This document shows, one piece after another, positions 24,935-35,334 of a stretch of DNA of 64,000 bases. Position numbers and translations under genes: made by a program. The notes under the pieces were generated by a model. The model was not told the origin of the DNA, did no database searches, and worked only from the letters and a program-made list of their open reading frames with translations. The DNA is from a virus: positions 23,019 to 87,018 of the IMG/VR virus record IMGVR_UViG_3300036985_003683. The stretch is one strand, 5' to 3'. Numbering within the stretch: position 1 is the first letter of the stretch; every line of letters starts with the position of its first letter.

Positions 24935-27002
24935 CCCGTGACACCAGTTCAATTAGAGGCTGAACTACGCGAGGAGTTACTTGTTCCCTCAATACGTCAT
25001 TCAACCTCTTCCATCCATCCATCTCGCGTTGCTTGCTATCGCGCATCAGTTCTTCCAGTCTTTCTGCCCAGTTGGTTCCTTCCTTCAGGGTAACTATGGG
25101 CATCCCAAGTGACGCAGCCTTGGCAGCTTTGTTACTGCCCTTGTTGCGGTAGGAACTCCATTCCAATTTGGGATCTAGGAAGATGTCACACTCCATAATC
25201 AGGGCGTTCTCTGTAGCCAGTGTCCAACGTTTCCACTCCCACGGAAATGGGATCCGAAGATCGCACCCTTCAGAGATGATCCGCACGGTCTGTGAGTACT
25301 TTTCACATAGCGCTGCGAGTTGGTTGGTGTATGCTAGTAGAGAGGTAATGTTCCCATGGTAGCCAGTCCACACGAGGCGTTTCGTAGCCGAGTAGGACGA
25401 CTTAACTGAGGGTGGAGAGGATATAGAGTCGGGTATGACGTATATGTCGGATTTAGGAGCCACCTGTTTTAACTCTAAAGATAGGGGGTGGGAAGGCACA
25501 AGGAAGGTTACCCCCCTGGCTCCCAAGCGTCTAATCACTTGCAAGTAGTCGTGTGAGGACATTCCACCAAGGAGATAGTCGGGAGACCAGTAGGTAACAC
25601 AGATATCCAACAACACCTTCTTGCCACCATTCAGAAGGTGGTTAATCCAACCTTCGGCGGAGGGCGTAGGAGCACACACAAAGATGAACACGTCATACGA
25701 CCTCCACTCACGTCTCAACGTATCCAAATCGCCTATGTCACAAAGTGGAATGTGAGGAGCAACCTGGTATCCCCTAATGCGCGGACCCGCTAGGTTATTG
25801 TCCAACACTCCACCGGAGTTGAGTGGTAGGAGTAGAGAGCGTGGCATGGGTGGGAACGCCCTGTGACTCTTGTATATGGTCTCCTTGGTGGATGTGGACT
25901 CGGCATGTGTAACCGAGTTGGTTATTCCTGCTGCCCTGTTACGTATGTAGGGAGGTGAGAAGAACCCTACGCCCCTGTGACCCCTGTCTATCAAAGTCAG
26001 GTACAGGTCCCAGTCTTGCAACCTAGGGAGGAGGCTGTTGTATCGGGGCATAACACTCGCGCGGAACACTGAACAGATAATGATGCACGATCCCATAAGC
26101 GTTGCTGAGGGATCGCTACTGTTCATGTGTAGACTGGACCTTCCGTGGGTACACACTAACCCCCTCCATGCGGGATCGAAATGTGACTCTGCCCTGAGTT
26201 CCAAAGAGTGAGCTTCTTGGAGTGCTATCATCTCTTCAGTGAAGTGATCCTCGGGTATGGACCACCACTGTCGGGGGTACACATAATCGATTCCCTCATC
26301 AAAGGCGTCTAACGCTGTAGCCAAGTAGCGTGGAGGCATCACATCGTCACTATCGAAGCATATCAGGTAGTCTCCCACAGCGTGCTCTAAGCCAACGTTA
26401 CGAGCATAGGCAGCTCCACGTCTACGTCCGAGTTTGTGATATGAGTGAATACGTGGATCTGCCCTCCGTGTGACCTCCACCACTTCCTGAGACTGATCTT
26501 GAGAACAGTCGTCAACCACAATCACCTCTAGGCAGGTATGTGATTGTCCCAGTATTGAAGTAAGGCACTCAACTAGAAACTCTTCACAGTTGTGTGTAGG
26601 CACTACCACGGATACTAGTTTGTGTGAGCGCTCTCGTACACGTCTCAATACCTTACAACCCCACTGCAGCGTCTGTACCAGGTCCATCATTTCGGGTACT
26701 AGATCGTATCCCCACTTGTGAAGAAGACGCGAGTTCCATTCGGTGTGGAAGCCGTCTACGCAGTTCAATACCACGTACTCATGGTGAGAAAGGAACTGAG
26801 CCTGTTCCTCAGTCAACTTGGGACATGCATCCCACAATAGGAAGCACTGAGCACCCTCAAAGAAGGGCAACTGGTGCACACTGAGGTGCTTTTCCCAAAA
26901 GGGATTGCCTAGTGAGAAGAAGCCATCTACATCTAGACTGCCCAGTAGTTGTGAAGCTACGTGGCCGAATATGTCGGCGTCTGATGTTACGGTCGCAAAC
27001 AA
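24930..27002 (-). CDS. Two-domain glycosyltransferase (GT2 plus GT-B-like C-terminus)
   Basis: 690 residues. A GT2 (GT-A fold) domain starts near residue 129 with SVVVPTHNCEEFL and has the metal-binding FDSDD at 216-220; it probably runs to about 370. The C-terminal part (about 420-690) resembles a GT-B/GT4-type transferase, with EGCDLRIPF and a DIFLDPKLE segment, then a KAAKAASLGMPIV motif typical of nucleotide-sugar binding. The first 120 residues are unknown. It starts at TTG 27002, overlapping the gene upstream by 16 bases. It may add two sugars in turn. Confidence 0.8.
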   Translation of the reverse strand: MFATVTSDADIFGHVASQLLGSLDVDGFFSLGNPFWEKHLSVHQLPFFEGAQCFLLWDACPKLTEEQAQFLSHHEYVVLNCVDGFHTEWNSRLLHKWGYDLVPEMMDLVQTLQWGCKVLRRVRERSHKLVSVVVPTHNCEEFLVECLTSILGQSHTCLEVIVVDDCSQDQSQEVVEVTRRADPRIHSYHKLGRRRGAAYARNVGLEHAVGDYLICFDSDDVMPPRYLATALDAFDEGIDYVYPRQWWSIPEDHFTEEMIALQEAHSLELRAESHFDPAWRGLVCTHGRSSLHMNSSDPSATLMGSCIIICSVFRASVMPRYNSLLPRLQDWDLYLTLIDRGHRGVGFFSPPYIRNRAAGITNSVTHAESTSTKETIYKSHRAFPPMPRSLLLPLNSGGVLDNNLAGPRIRGYQVAPHIPLCDIGDLDTLRREWRSYDVFIFVCAPTPSAEGWINHLLNGGKKVLLDICVTYWSPDYLLGGMSSHDYLQVIRRLGARGVTFLVPSHPLSLELKQVAPKSDIYVIPDSISSPPSVKSSYSATKRLVWTGYHGNITSLLAYTNQLAALCEKYSQTVRIISEGCDLRIPFPWEWKRWTLATENALIMECDIFLDPKLEWSSYRNKGSNKAAKAASLGMPIVTLKEGTNWAERLEELMRDSKQREMDGWKRLNDVLREQVTPRVVQPLIELVSRV

Positions 27003-28816
27003 GTCTCACCACTCCGTTCGTAATGAAGTGCGATAACTCCCCAATGGATCTTTATGGAGAGACCTAGGAGCTGGAAGTCTCGTCCCATCACTAAGTCGGG
27101 TCCGCGGAGATCGCGTGGGTCGTTAGCTAGTGCACTGAACTTGAACTTCTTCAGACAATGTGCGTTCATTAGAAGCATGCCATGTGGGACAGCATCTACA
27201 ACTTGCACTCCCACTCCTGGAGTGATCCATTCGAAGTCCAATGGTATGTTCGTAGTCAGTTTCCACGCTAGGGACTTCTTCTCACGCCTGCATACATAGT
27301 GACCGCTGATAGCACCACCCACAGGACTCAATTCGTCGTTCAACCTAGTCAGGAAGTTACTCTCAACTGGAATGGTGTCGAATTCCCATATCAATACCCT
27401 ATCAGTGAGAATTGCACGTTTTGCCCTGTTGTACACGCACGACACAAGTGCACTGATGGGATACTTCACGCCATCCCATCTGTAGTACCTAGGTTCTTCC
27501 ATCTCCAACCAGTGCGCTTCTGTCTTACTCTGCCGTAGGCAGAACGTCTCAAACTTGTGTGCGTGATGGCATATGAACTCGCTCAGTATGACTTGCAACT
27601 CAGGTCGTGAGATGTCACTCCACAGATGAACGTGTAATAGTTCTTTGGGATAGTCCACATTCAACAGCGCGTCCAGATAGCGATTCAACAACAGTGGTTC
27701 ACAATCGTCCAGAGCTGTTACGATCGTCACACTCTCACGTTCGTCTAGATCGCGATCTTCCTGTGGGTGTGCAGAGATGGGTTGCTTTATGACAGCCAAC
27801 TTCCACCCCACATCTTCAAACTTACGTTTCTGCCCTTGTGACTGTTGGTACGCGAGTGTTCTGAACATCATGGGGAAACGTTTCCAACAGTCGTCCCCTG
27901 GAGCCTCCTCGTGGCTGAGTTCTCCAGACCAACATACAGGACTGACCACAGCACCTACGCTTGGATCTCTGAACTGTGCTAATGCAGCGTGCAGCCACCG
28001 TGTTGAAATACGCGCGGTATCGTCTGACACAAATACGTAGTCGCCACTCCCACGTAGTATCCCCAACCTCTCTCGTTCAACACGTGTCCCGCTTTCAGGA
28101 ACAAGATGAGGAGTCATCCACATATCACTGTGATAGTCAATGAACGATGCAGTTTCCACCTCACTTGTTGTCAGTGTGCACGACATGACATTGGTGTTAT
28201 CGTGGTGCACCAACCACGGGTCGCTCAACACAGTTGTAGGATAATTGTCCACATTCAGATGGGTCTTGGCATTGGACATCACAATCAACTCCTTGTCGAA
28301 AGTGTTCCTCATAAACCTGTCCATGTTGGAGATCTGCCATCCGTAGTCCATTAGCAGTTTGCGATACCATGCCTGGGTACGGGATAGTGCAAACTCACTC
28401 TGGGGTTGGTGTATCTTGTCCAGGACGAAGATGGTCTTAGTGCAGTGTATCTTGAGTTGCTCCAGGGCCCTGATCAACTCTTCCAACTCTAGACACTGTA
28501 GGACGTCGTGTAGAACGATGTAATCGAACTTCACAGGGTATGTTGCTTGAATATCCAACACATCTCCCTTCTGACAGTACTGGGGTGCCACTGAATGCTG
28601 AATAGCATACTGGGAAACGTCCAATCCCCAGGCGTCGAACCCCCTCATTCGGAGATGTTTCACGAGCCATCCCAGGCCACATCCCACATCTAACACGCGT
28701 CCCGTGATAGACTCGTGCAATACTCGTGATAGATCAAAGTACTTACTGGAGTCAAGTTCGCACCCAGTATTGGCGTAGTACTGTGCTCTGTTAAAATCTG
28801 GTAGGTTTATACTCAC
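26987..28816 (-). CDS. Methyltransferase-glycosyltransferase chimera
   Basis: 609 residues in two parts. Residues 1-180 are a class I SAM methyltransferase: VLDVGCGLGWLVKHL with WGLDVS after it. From about 200 to the end there are glycosyltransferase-like segments: GSGDYVFVSDDTARIS (nearly a DxD site) and, from about 345, SVTIVTALDDCEPLL, with VLIWEFDTIP and DLVMGRDFQLLG later. It starts at GTG 28816 with GAGG seven bases upstream and follows the 73-bp element. It may methylate and extend the same glycan. Confidence 0.75.
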   Translation of the reverse strand: MSINLPDFNRAQYYANTGCELDSSKYFDLSRVLHESITGRVLDVGCGLGWLVKHLRMRGFDAWGLDVSQYAIQHSVAPQYCQKGDVLDIQATYPVKFDYIVLHDVLQCLELEELIRALEQLKIHCTKTIFVLDKIHQPQSEFALSRTQAWYRKLLMDYGWQISNMDRFMRNTFDKELIVMSNAKTHLNVDNYPTTVLSDPWLVHHDNTNVMSCTLTTSEVETASFIDYHSDMWMTPHLVPESGTRVERERLGILRGSGDYVFVSDDTARISTRWLHAALAQFRDPSVGAVVSPVCWSGELSHEEAPGDDCWKRFPMMFRTLAYQQSQGQKRKFEDVGWKLAVIKQPISAHPQEDRDLDERESVTIVTALDDCEPLLLNRYLDALLNVDYPKELLHVHLWSDISRPELQVILSEFICHHAHKFETFCLRQSKTEAHWLEMEEPRYYRWDGVKYPISALVSCVYNRAKRAILTDRVLIWEFDTIPVESNFLTRLNDELSPVGGAISGHYVCRREKKSLAWKLTTNIPLDFEWITPGVGVQVVDAVPHGMLLMNAHCLKKFKFSALANDPRDLRGPDLVMGRDFQLLGLSIKIHWGVIALHYERSGETCLRP

Positions 28817-28838
28817 CGTTTCACCTCTATAGACATCG

Positions 28839-28911
28839 ATTTAACCACAGTTATCAGCGTTAAAGGCAATAAAGTACCGGCCCCGCTACATAAAGTACCC
28901 GCTACGTAGCC
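28839..28911 (-). promoter_or_regulatory. 73-bp conserved element, copy 1 (putative phage promoter)
   Basis: Minus-strand element beginning GGCTACGTAGCG and ending TTAAAT. It includes TTGCCT (28864-28869), a 19-base spacer and TTAAAT (28839-28844). Another copy at 48679-48751 has exactly the same length, and the plus-strand copy is at 61165-61237. It precedes the methyltransferase-glycosyltransferase gene by 22 bases. An 18-mer core (GCTACATAAAGTACCCGC, plus strand 28885-28902) is identical, inverted, at 61174-61191. Confidence 0.65.
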
Positions 28912-30257
28912 TATGTTCTCCGTGAGCGATCCAGTAGTCTCTGCCCCAGCTCGTTTAGTTCGTCTGTGGAGAACCTCGAATTCTCGGAATACGACAGTGA
29001 ACACATCTTAGTGCTGGAGCTCCCCAACCTAGACTTGTAGACGAGACTGAAGAGCAGGTCCAACTCTGGAAATGCAAGTTGACCACTGTCCAGGTGGACG
29101 TCCAATACGTCTTCGGTTCTGACAAGGAACACCCTAGGTAATGCGTCTAGTGTGTATAAACTGGCGAGCTCCATGGGTGGAGTCTTGTTCAGAGTTATGC
29201 CGTCATAGGGTAACGGTATGTGCAACTCTTCCCACATGTGAGACAGGTCGTCACTGGAGAGATTGAAAGAGTCCAACCAACCCAAGCGGTACATCTTGCT
29301 GGAGACTGATACACTAGGTACTACGAACGAGTCATTGGGGTGGTCGAGTAGGTGACGTAATCCATGTACTAGGAACGACCTGTTGACCTGATCAGAAACG
29401 CGCATCAACATCACTGTGGACCCGGAAGACATACGCATCCCTTCCGTGAACACTGTAGTGGCAGAGCGCGTTCCACCTTCGGACAGTACTACTGGGATCT
29501 GTGTACCTGTCAAGTAGTAGGTGGCTAGCGATGCACCCCCAAACTCCATTTTGGGAGTCAAGTAGGAAAGAACGTTAGGACACTGGGATGTGTTGACTAA
29601 TACCAACTCCACACTTCGTATAAACAACGTCCGTACATGGTCTAGGAACTTACGTAAATAGTCTGGTCCCATCCAACAGTCTACCACTATCGAAGTGGAG
29701 ACAGAATCACGTGTCAGGACTGGCTTCCGCACTATCCTCTCAGGATTGCAGGTGAGAACCAAGCAGTCCCACCCAGTGGTGGATTGAAGCCTCCGCTGCT
29801 GCAACTCGTCACATACCCACCCACCATTTTCGAAAATGCCCTTGTAGAAGGAGGTAGTGCGAGTGATCTCACCACCTACGCCTGGTGAATTGAGTATCAC
29901 TAGCCACTTCTTACAATGTACGCGTGACCACCTTACGAACTCGTTAAGTTCGTCCTCGTCAAAACACCCCAACAGCTTAGACGCTAGTAACACGTCGTAA
30001 GTATCCTCTTCACTGAGGAAGCTACGGAGATGTACGTTTTCTACAACTCGACTGTCCACGGCGAATGGATTCACATCGATACCGTTAGCAACCACAGAGT
30101 GGTCCTCACGAAGATGCTTCACCACCCAACCTAGTCCACACCCAACGTCCAAAACTGAACCTGGGAATAACTCTGCGATCTTGGTTGCGATCATGAACAG
30201 ATGTCCATCGCCTACCAACATTCCCCGAGATTCGCAGTACTCACGATCGTATATCAT
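28911..30257 (-). CDS. Methyltransferase-glycosyltransferase-like chimera
   Basis: 448 residues. Residues 1-172 form a SAM methyltransferase (SVLDVGCGLGWVVKHL at about 34-49) close in style to that of the next gene. The junction at 179-188 (PVLTRDSVST) is followed by a domain of about 260 residues that resembles a degenerate GT2 (SIVVDCWMGPDYLRKFLDH; VELVLVNTS). The junction decapeptide is encoded by a 26-bp sequence also found in the 57258-58430 gene. ATG 30257 forms an ATGA overlap with the giant transferase upstream. Confidence 0.7.
   Translation of the reverse strand: MIYDREYCESRGMLVGDGHLFMIATKIAELFPGSVLDVGCGLGWVVKHLREDHSVVANGIDVNPFAVDSRVVENVHLRSFLSEEDTYDVLLASKLLGCFDEDELNEFVRWSRVHCKKWLVILNSPGVGGEITRTTSFYKGIFENGGWVCDELQQRRLQSTTGWDCLVLTCNPERIVRKPVLTRDSVSTSIVVDCWMGPDYLRKFLDHVRTLFIRSVELVLVNTSQCPNVLSYLTPKMEFGGASLATYYLTGTQIPVVLSEGGTRSATTVFTEGMRMSSGSTVMLMRVSDQVNRSFLVHGLRHLLDHPNDSFVVPSVSVSSKMYRLGWLDSFNLSSDDLSHMWEELHIPLPYDGITLNKTPPMELASLYTLDALPRVFLVRTEDVLDVHLDSGQLAFPELDLLFSLVYKSRLGSSSTKMCSLSYSENSRFSTDELNELGQRLLDRSRRT
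29695..29720 (-). repeat. 26-bp direct repeat, copy 1 (domain-junction linker)
   Basis: The 26 bases are identical to 58189-58214 and read in the same frame, giving PVLTRDSVST in both proteins. In each it lies at a domain boundary. Confidence 0.85.
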
Positions 30258-33200
30258 TGTGTACACACCTTATCTATTCCCATAACCCGCATCACTTCGT
30301 CGTACACTCTGCAGACAGTTAGTCCAATTTGACAGTACAATTGGGGCTGACTACAAGTGCTGTACTCCTTAGGAAAAGGAGGTTTGTGATGACAACCCAG
30401 ACACTCCAGATCTATGGGAACGGAGACTGGGAACAAGAATTCAGAGTCTGCCACTAGTTTTGGATCAGTGGGTCCGAAGATGCATATGGTAGGTACCTTG
30501 ACCCCCACTCCAATATGTAGCCCCACACTATCACTACAAACTACTCCCCGACTGATAGCAGTCAATGCAGCTACCTCGTCCCAAGATCTTCCGAAGAAGG
30601 GTATGCCCATGTCCACACGCTCATCAGCGAGCGAACCCACTTCAACGATTTGGAAGTCCTTACTCAACTTCTGGGTCAACTCTTTCCACCGAGAGAGTGG
30701 CCAACGTCGATTAGCCCAACTAGCTCTCCAATGCACTACCAGCAGATTTGGATGGGCAGAAAACTCGTCACGTATCTTATCCAGAGTTGACTGCTTGGTC
30801 CAATATCCAGGACGCACATAGGGCACACCCGCAAGGCGTGCAACTTGTCTAGGCCTATTCTGCCCTAGGTCCACTTCATATGCGGAATCCAGGTTGATCA
30901 CCAGGTGGTACTCTACTCCAGGTTCTGCGCTGTCTAGTATGTCATCCACCCATGGACAATTCTCCATAATGGCCCCGCATTTTGTCATAAGCACTATGCG
31001 AGAGAGAGGGAATTTCCATCTGAGTGCCTTCAGGGCACCTTCACATGAAAGTAAGTCACCATTGGCACCTCCCCTAACCACCAGAATGCAGTGTCGAACG
31101 AAAGTGCGGGTCGTCAGATAATTGCGCCACCTGTGTAGCATGTACTTGACGTTCTGAGCTTCAGTCTGGTCCATTAACGACCTGATAGGGGCGTTGTTTA
31201 CCCTAGTGATGGACCTCAAATGGTCGATCTTAGCTTCGGGCACTGCCAGTATCTTGTAACCCATCTCACGCAGTCTGAGTGATAGATCTGCGTCTTCACA
31301 TGTAGCGAACTTCAAATGCGCTTCGTCAAAAACTGGATACCTATCCATCACCCAGTGAGGTAGCATGAAGAAGTATCCCTCCAGGTAGTCTAGAGGCCCT
31401 TCACCAGGCCCACCTAACATGGCCTCGTTGAGGTATCCATACTCGGGTACTGGACCTGTCTGAGCCACTAGTGGATCTTTGAAGGGCTCAGACAGAGCTT
31501 CGAACCACCCAGGATGGACAATGATGTCATTATTGGACACCACATAGAACTTGCCCCGAGCGCGCTTGCCCATGGTGTTCATGGGGTAGATGTACCCCCG
31601 GTTGGTCTGTGACTTGAAGATCTTCACTACTGGATGGTTAACGTACTTATCATACAGCAGATGCATATCGGGATCGGTAGATGCGTTGTCCCACACAAAT
31701 ATCTCGCGCAGTATCCCCTCTGTAGTTGAAAGCATGGACTCGATAGCGTTGATAGTCATCTGGGGGTGGTCTACTGCAGTCACAGCGATTGTGAGGTCCA
31801 ACTCGCGAGGTTCAGCTTCTTTCACTGAATCTCCATAGTACACGACCTCTGGAAGATCCACTCGTGGTGCAAAGTCCACGTTGTATCCACTACTGATCCA
31901 GGTCTGTGTACTAGCAACCCAACGTGAAGAGTCCACAGAAATCTTGCGCGATTCCTTGTGGAACACACCACCTACCAACTCTCCGTAGGAGTTGAACATC
32001 TTTGGGACCTGTGCAGAATCACACGCCCACACGTCGGATATCCCAGCGGGAACATCACCCAGTGGCACATCTGTGGAAACTGCCCCTGTACCCTTGCGTA
32101 GGAGTGTTAGCACGTCACTTGGCTTAACTATGACGCGAGTGTCCCACCACACTAGCCTACTAGTGTTAAGTATCACACTGGAGAGCACATTCCAATCGTC
32201 TATGAACTGCACGTTGTGACTCAACCAATCTACTGGATCGGTAAAGCCATACACCACCACTACCACACCTTCGGGGAGGGTCAGGTTCGACAGATTAGTG
32301 TGGAACTGCTTGGGTGTATCCCTCCGCACGGTCAGTACAAGGAGTGTGTCCAATCGCTTCTTGGTAAGTGGACTACGGAACAGGTTCGAAAAGAAGCTTG
32401 CTGAGGGTGCTGGAGCTGGTAGGTTCAAACGTGAGGCGATAGCTCTACAGGCATCTTCGCGTGTAGATGATTTCCTTACTTGCTTCTCATATCGTGGGTC
32501 GTGATCCAGGGGGACGAGCTGTGTGAAGGGCTCTACGTGTGCACATTTTACTCCCCAGTTTATCAGACATGGGTAACCCATTTCCCACAGGTCAGCACAC
32601 AGTGTAATGTCCGTGGCGTAGAAAGACGAAGTGTCATCGCGTTGGGGTCTAACTGCCACCATCTTCAGCAGTCGAGTGCGCCAGAGGGTGCAGGAGAACG
32701 ATACGCCATCCACACGTTGGATCTCTTCTCGCTTAGACACGTACCGGATAGTGGGAGTTCTGCCTTCGAACTTCCAACACATCGTGTTGTAGTCGTGACG
32801 TTCTATCACGTTCCCGGCAGCTGCAGCGGATCCTTCGGATCTGTGGAGAGTCTCATATAAACGCACTAGACAGTCACGGTCAAGCATGACCACGTCGTCT
32901 TCTAGCGTTAATACATACTCAGTATCCACTAAGTGAGTCATTCGACCATAGATTCTGGCTACTGCCTGCACAGTAGAGTATCTATCGGGAGTGGGTGGGG
33001 TGGAGTCTTTGATGTACGCAATAGAAGCATACCCCCCTTGCCCCGCCATAAACCATCGACACAGCGCTGCGAAGGAGTCGTCATTCGAGTTGTCGTACAA
33101 CATCAGATTGACTGGTACTGGGGGCATCTCCAGAGTGGAGAGTGCCGTGAAGAATTCTGCTGCACAATGCCAACGTGCTTGGAGAGGTGCGAAGATCGTG

Positions 33201-33568
33201 ATGCCAGGTTGGAGTTTGATGTACTCGGGATTGGCAGCTGCTGGAGTCACGTACTTGACTCTGAGACCGCTAGGAATGCGCGGTTTCTCATTCGCGATGT
33301 CGCCGATGAACTCCAATAGGGGCTCTAACCAGCGAAGGTTTGCTTCACTACGTCGCACTATGCCTACCCCAGTGGAGCTGGCCTGGACTACGTGTGAGTT
33401 GGGGTTGATCTGATCGTCTACGAAGATATGTCGCAGATGTAGATCGGAAGCGTTCTCGAGTAAACGCTGAATCTGTGGCGGAAAATTTCCCGCAGTATGG
33501 TTTACATTGACTCTGGACGAATGTATGATCTGTCCAGTGTCTTCTTGGTAAATCACTAACAAGGGCAA
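30254..33568 (-). CDS. Triple glycosyltransferase: GT2, GT2, GT9
   Basis: About 1,104 residues with three transferase modules. The first (about 120-350) is GT2-like, with TLEDDVVMLDRD as the metal site. The second (about 600-830) opens LDLTIAVTAVDHPQ and has VSNNDIIVHPGW and CEDADLSLRLREMGY. The third (about 840-1,100) is a GT9 heptosyltransferase: VVRGGANGDLL, VVCSDSVGLHIG and TICIFGPTDP. I start it at TTG 33568, where a perfect AGGAGG lies nine bases upstream; the longer frame would overlap the tail gene by 59 bases. GT9 enzymes usually transfer heptose from ADP-heptose. Confidence 0.82.
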   Translation of the reverse strand: MPLLVIYQEDTGQIIHSSRVNVNHTAGNFPPQIQRLLENASDLHLRHIFVDDQINPNSHVVQASSTGVGIVRRSEANLRWLEPLLEFIGDIANEKPRIPSGLRVKYVTPAAANPEYIKLQPGITIFAPLQARWHCAAEFFTALSTLEMPPVPVNLMLYDNSNDDSFAALCRWFMAGQGGYASIAYIKDSTPPTPDRYSTVQAVARIYGRMTHLVDTEYVLTLEDDVVMLDRDCLVRLYETLHRSEGSAAAAGNVIERHDYNTMCWKFEGRTPTIRYVSKREEIQRVDGVSFSCTLWRTRLLKMVAVRPQRDDTSSFYATDITLCADLWEMGYPCLINWGVKCAHVEPFTQLVPLDHDPRYEKQVRKSSTREDACRAIASRLNLPAPAPSASFFSNLFRSPLTKKRLDTLLVLTVRRDTPKQFHTNLSNLTLPEGVVVVVYGFTDPVDWLSHNVQFIDDWNVLSSVILNTSRLVWWDTRVIVKPSDVLTLLRKGTGAVSTDVPLGDVPAGISDVWACDSAQVPKMFNSYGELVGGVFHKESRKISVDSSRWVASTQTWISSGYNVDFAPRVDLPEVVYYGDSVKEAEPRELDLTIAVTAVDHPQMTINAIESMLSTTEGILREIFVWDNASTDPDMHLLYDKYVNHPVVKIFKSQTNRGYIYPMNTMGKRARGKFYVVSNNDIIVHPGWFEALSEPFKDPLVAQTGPVPEYGYLNEAMLGGPGEGPLDYLEGYFFMLPHWVMDRYPVFDEAHLKFATCEDADLSLRLREMGYKILAVPEAKIDHLRSITRVNNAPIRSLMDQTEAQNVKYMLHRWRNYLTTRTFVRHCILVVRGGANGDLLSCEGALKALRWKFPLSRIVLMTKCGAIMENCPWVDDILDSAEPGVEYHLVINLDSAYEVDLGQNRPRQVARLAGVPYVRPGYWTKQSTLDKIRDEFSAHPNLLVVHWRASWANRRWPLSRWKELTQKLSKDFQIVEVGSLADERVDMGIPFFGRSWDEVAALTAISRGVVCSDSVGLHIGVGVKVPTICIFGPTDPKLVADSEFLFPVSVPIDLECLGCHHKPPFPKEYSTCSQPQLYCQIGLTVCRVYDEVMRVMGIDKVCTQ

Positions 33569-33581
33569 GGGGGCAGTCCTC

Positions 33582-35321
33582 CTAGCGTCGCGCGAATCTC
33601 GATGATCCTCCAACAAGGGGCGGATGGCGTAATTGATCAACGACTCGCGACAACACTAACTGATCGTGTCTTAACATGTATCTACGCTTAAACTCTGCGT
33701 AGGAGGCCACTCGATAGATGTCGTTGGTTAACTGACATTTCATAGTGTCCTCATTGGGGAAAATCTCAATCTGCATCAGTTGGCAATTGATTGCAGACCA
33801 CTTGTTCAAATTGGCCATGTTACCCATCATCAACAGTGAGTAAGTGGTCAAATCGATAGTGTCCAGAGATATGGTAGCTTCGATACGTTCGTCTCCCATA
33901 CGTGCTAGCATAGCGTTGGCTATGGCTTGCATCATCCCAGTATCATCTCTGGGGGGCATGGGCATACTGTACTCTTCACCGCTGTTCTCTTGGTAAGTAG
34001 GATCAACCGAACAATCATAGGCTCCCCCATAATTATACGTACTAATCAGATTATACGTGCTGCTAATTGGATGTGAAGAGTGAATGAGCTTATCGTCGTA
34101 CACCCCTTCTTCACGTATGAGTTGGTAGTTGTCGTAGGCGGTTCCACCCGGACCAGCTATTACTTGGAAGGGAGCTAGATACAGGGTCCACACCTCGATT
34201 ACGTGTCCAGTGAGATCTTGTGAGGTAGTAGCTACTCCAGTGTCCAGATTCCAATCAGCGAAGTCCGCGTGACAGGGTACGCCATCTACAACTAAGATGG
34301 GTCCTAGAAGTCCGTTAGTTAGAGTCCCTTCCCAGAAGGGAGTATACGATTGAGGGTCGTACACAATCCAACTCATGCCAGGACTACCCTCGCCGTCGGC
34401 CCAGTGCGGAACCATGGTGGCGGGTGTCAATGAACCCTGAGACACTGGTATCAATTCAACGATCTTGCCTCTGCCCTCCACTATGATCCTAGTCTTGGCG
34501 CTGGATATGTTCAATTTCATACTGCTATCTGTGCACAGCGCATCTTGACCAGAGGCAGTGGCAGTAGTAGTGATATGCTCGGCGGGTTTCCCAAAGTAGA
34601 AGTTCACTGCAGTGCTTGCTGTGAAATCGTGCACTACCAATGTGGGATTATTGGGGTCTGCGGGGTCGATGTATATGCCGTGGTGACCCATCTGTTCTAC
34701 CAGATTCTGCATGTACGTCCAGAATCTCTGACCCACTACACGGGTCTCACTCAATTGGAGTGATAGTCCTAGAAGAGACGCAGCATCGTAAGACTTCAAC
34801 ACAGAAACGGGCATCCATGGATTCTGCACTGATGATGAAGAGGGATGGTGCAATGGTATAGCACTTCCAGCAGCCGGAATCCCAATAGCGTGTTCCAGGA
34901 TGTCAACCATAATCTGCCCCACCGTCCACAGTGCCCCCAGAGAGCTAGGGGAGGTGTAATCGGGTAGATTGTCGATGTTGTACTTGTGCTCTATGGAGCT
35001 ATTCCACTTGATCAGATGGCGGTCAGCCATCGCTTCCAACCCCAACGCATCATACGTGATACCCTCGGTACGTACTCCTCTCGGAGTGTTCACCTCGAGA
35101 GCGCCTCGGAACACTAGAGTTGCAAAATTGTCCCGAGAAATCCATATCTCGTTGTTGTTGGTGAGGAGATCTAATCCGACGTCGTGCTTACCTGGAAAGA
35201 ACAACTGGCACTTACGTGGAAAGGCATAACCCCAAGAGATGGACTTGATATCCACACCTTCCACTATAGTGCCAGCAGCACCCCCTACCTTAACTAGCCA
35301 TTCTCCAGTTGTCAGTCCCAT
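33582..35321 (-). CDS. Probable tail hub/minor tail protein
   Basis: 579 residues, third gene after the tape measure protein in transcription order, so likely part of the tail tip or hub. The N-terminus (SWGYAFPRKCQLFFPG; RDNFATLVFRGAL) has the beta-rich look of phage tail hub proteins that begin with an assembly domain. There are no transmembrane segments. The ATG at 35321 has no ribosome site; TATAAT is only five bases upstream. The C-terminus is basic (SSRFARR) and its stop lies in the next gene's AGGAGG site. Confidence 0.6.
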   Translation of the reverse strand: MGLTTGEWLVKVGGAAGTIVEGVDIKSISWGYAFPRKCQLFFPGKHDVGLDLLTNNNEIWISRDNFATLVFRGALEVNTPRGVRTEGITYDALGLEAMADRHLIKWNSSIEHKYNIDNLPDYTSPSSLGALWTVGQIMVDILEHAIGIPAAGSAIPLHHPSSSSVQNPWMPVSVLKSYDAASLLGLSLQLSETRVVGQRFWTYMQNLVEQMGHHGIYIDPADPNNPTLVVHDFTASTAVNFYFGKPAEHITTTATASGQDALCTDSSMKLNISSAKTRIIVEGRGKIVELIPVSQGSLTPATMVPHWADGEGSPGMSWIVYDPQSYTPFWEGTLTNGLLGPILVVDGVPCHADFADWNLDTGVATTSQDLTGHVIEVWTLYLAPFQVIAGPGGTAYDNYQLIREEGVYDDKLIHSSHPISSTYNLISTYNYGGAYDCSVDPTYQENSGEEYSMPMPPRDDTGMMQAIANAMLARMGDERIEATISLDTIDLTTYSLLMMGNMANLNKWSAINCQLMQIEIFPNEDTMKCQLTNDIYRVASYAEFKRRYMLRHDQLVLSRVVDQLRHPPLVGGSSRFARR

Positions 35322-35325
35322 AGTA

Positions 35326-35331
35326 ATTATA
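35326..35331 (-). promoter_or_regulatory. GGTATAAT box close to a start codon
   Basis: Minus-strand TGGTATAAT, four bases before ATG 35321. A transcript from it would begin at or inside the gene, so either it makes a leaderless mRNA or it is a chance match. Confidence 0.35.
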
Positions 35332-35334
35332 CCA

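Noticed and set aside
34020-34060. Two ATTATACGT-type matches inside the tail hub-like gene
   Set aside because: They are in coding sequence (Tyr/Asn codons), have no GG before them and no nearby start.
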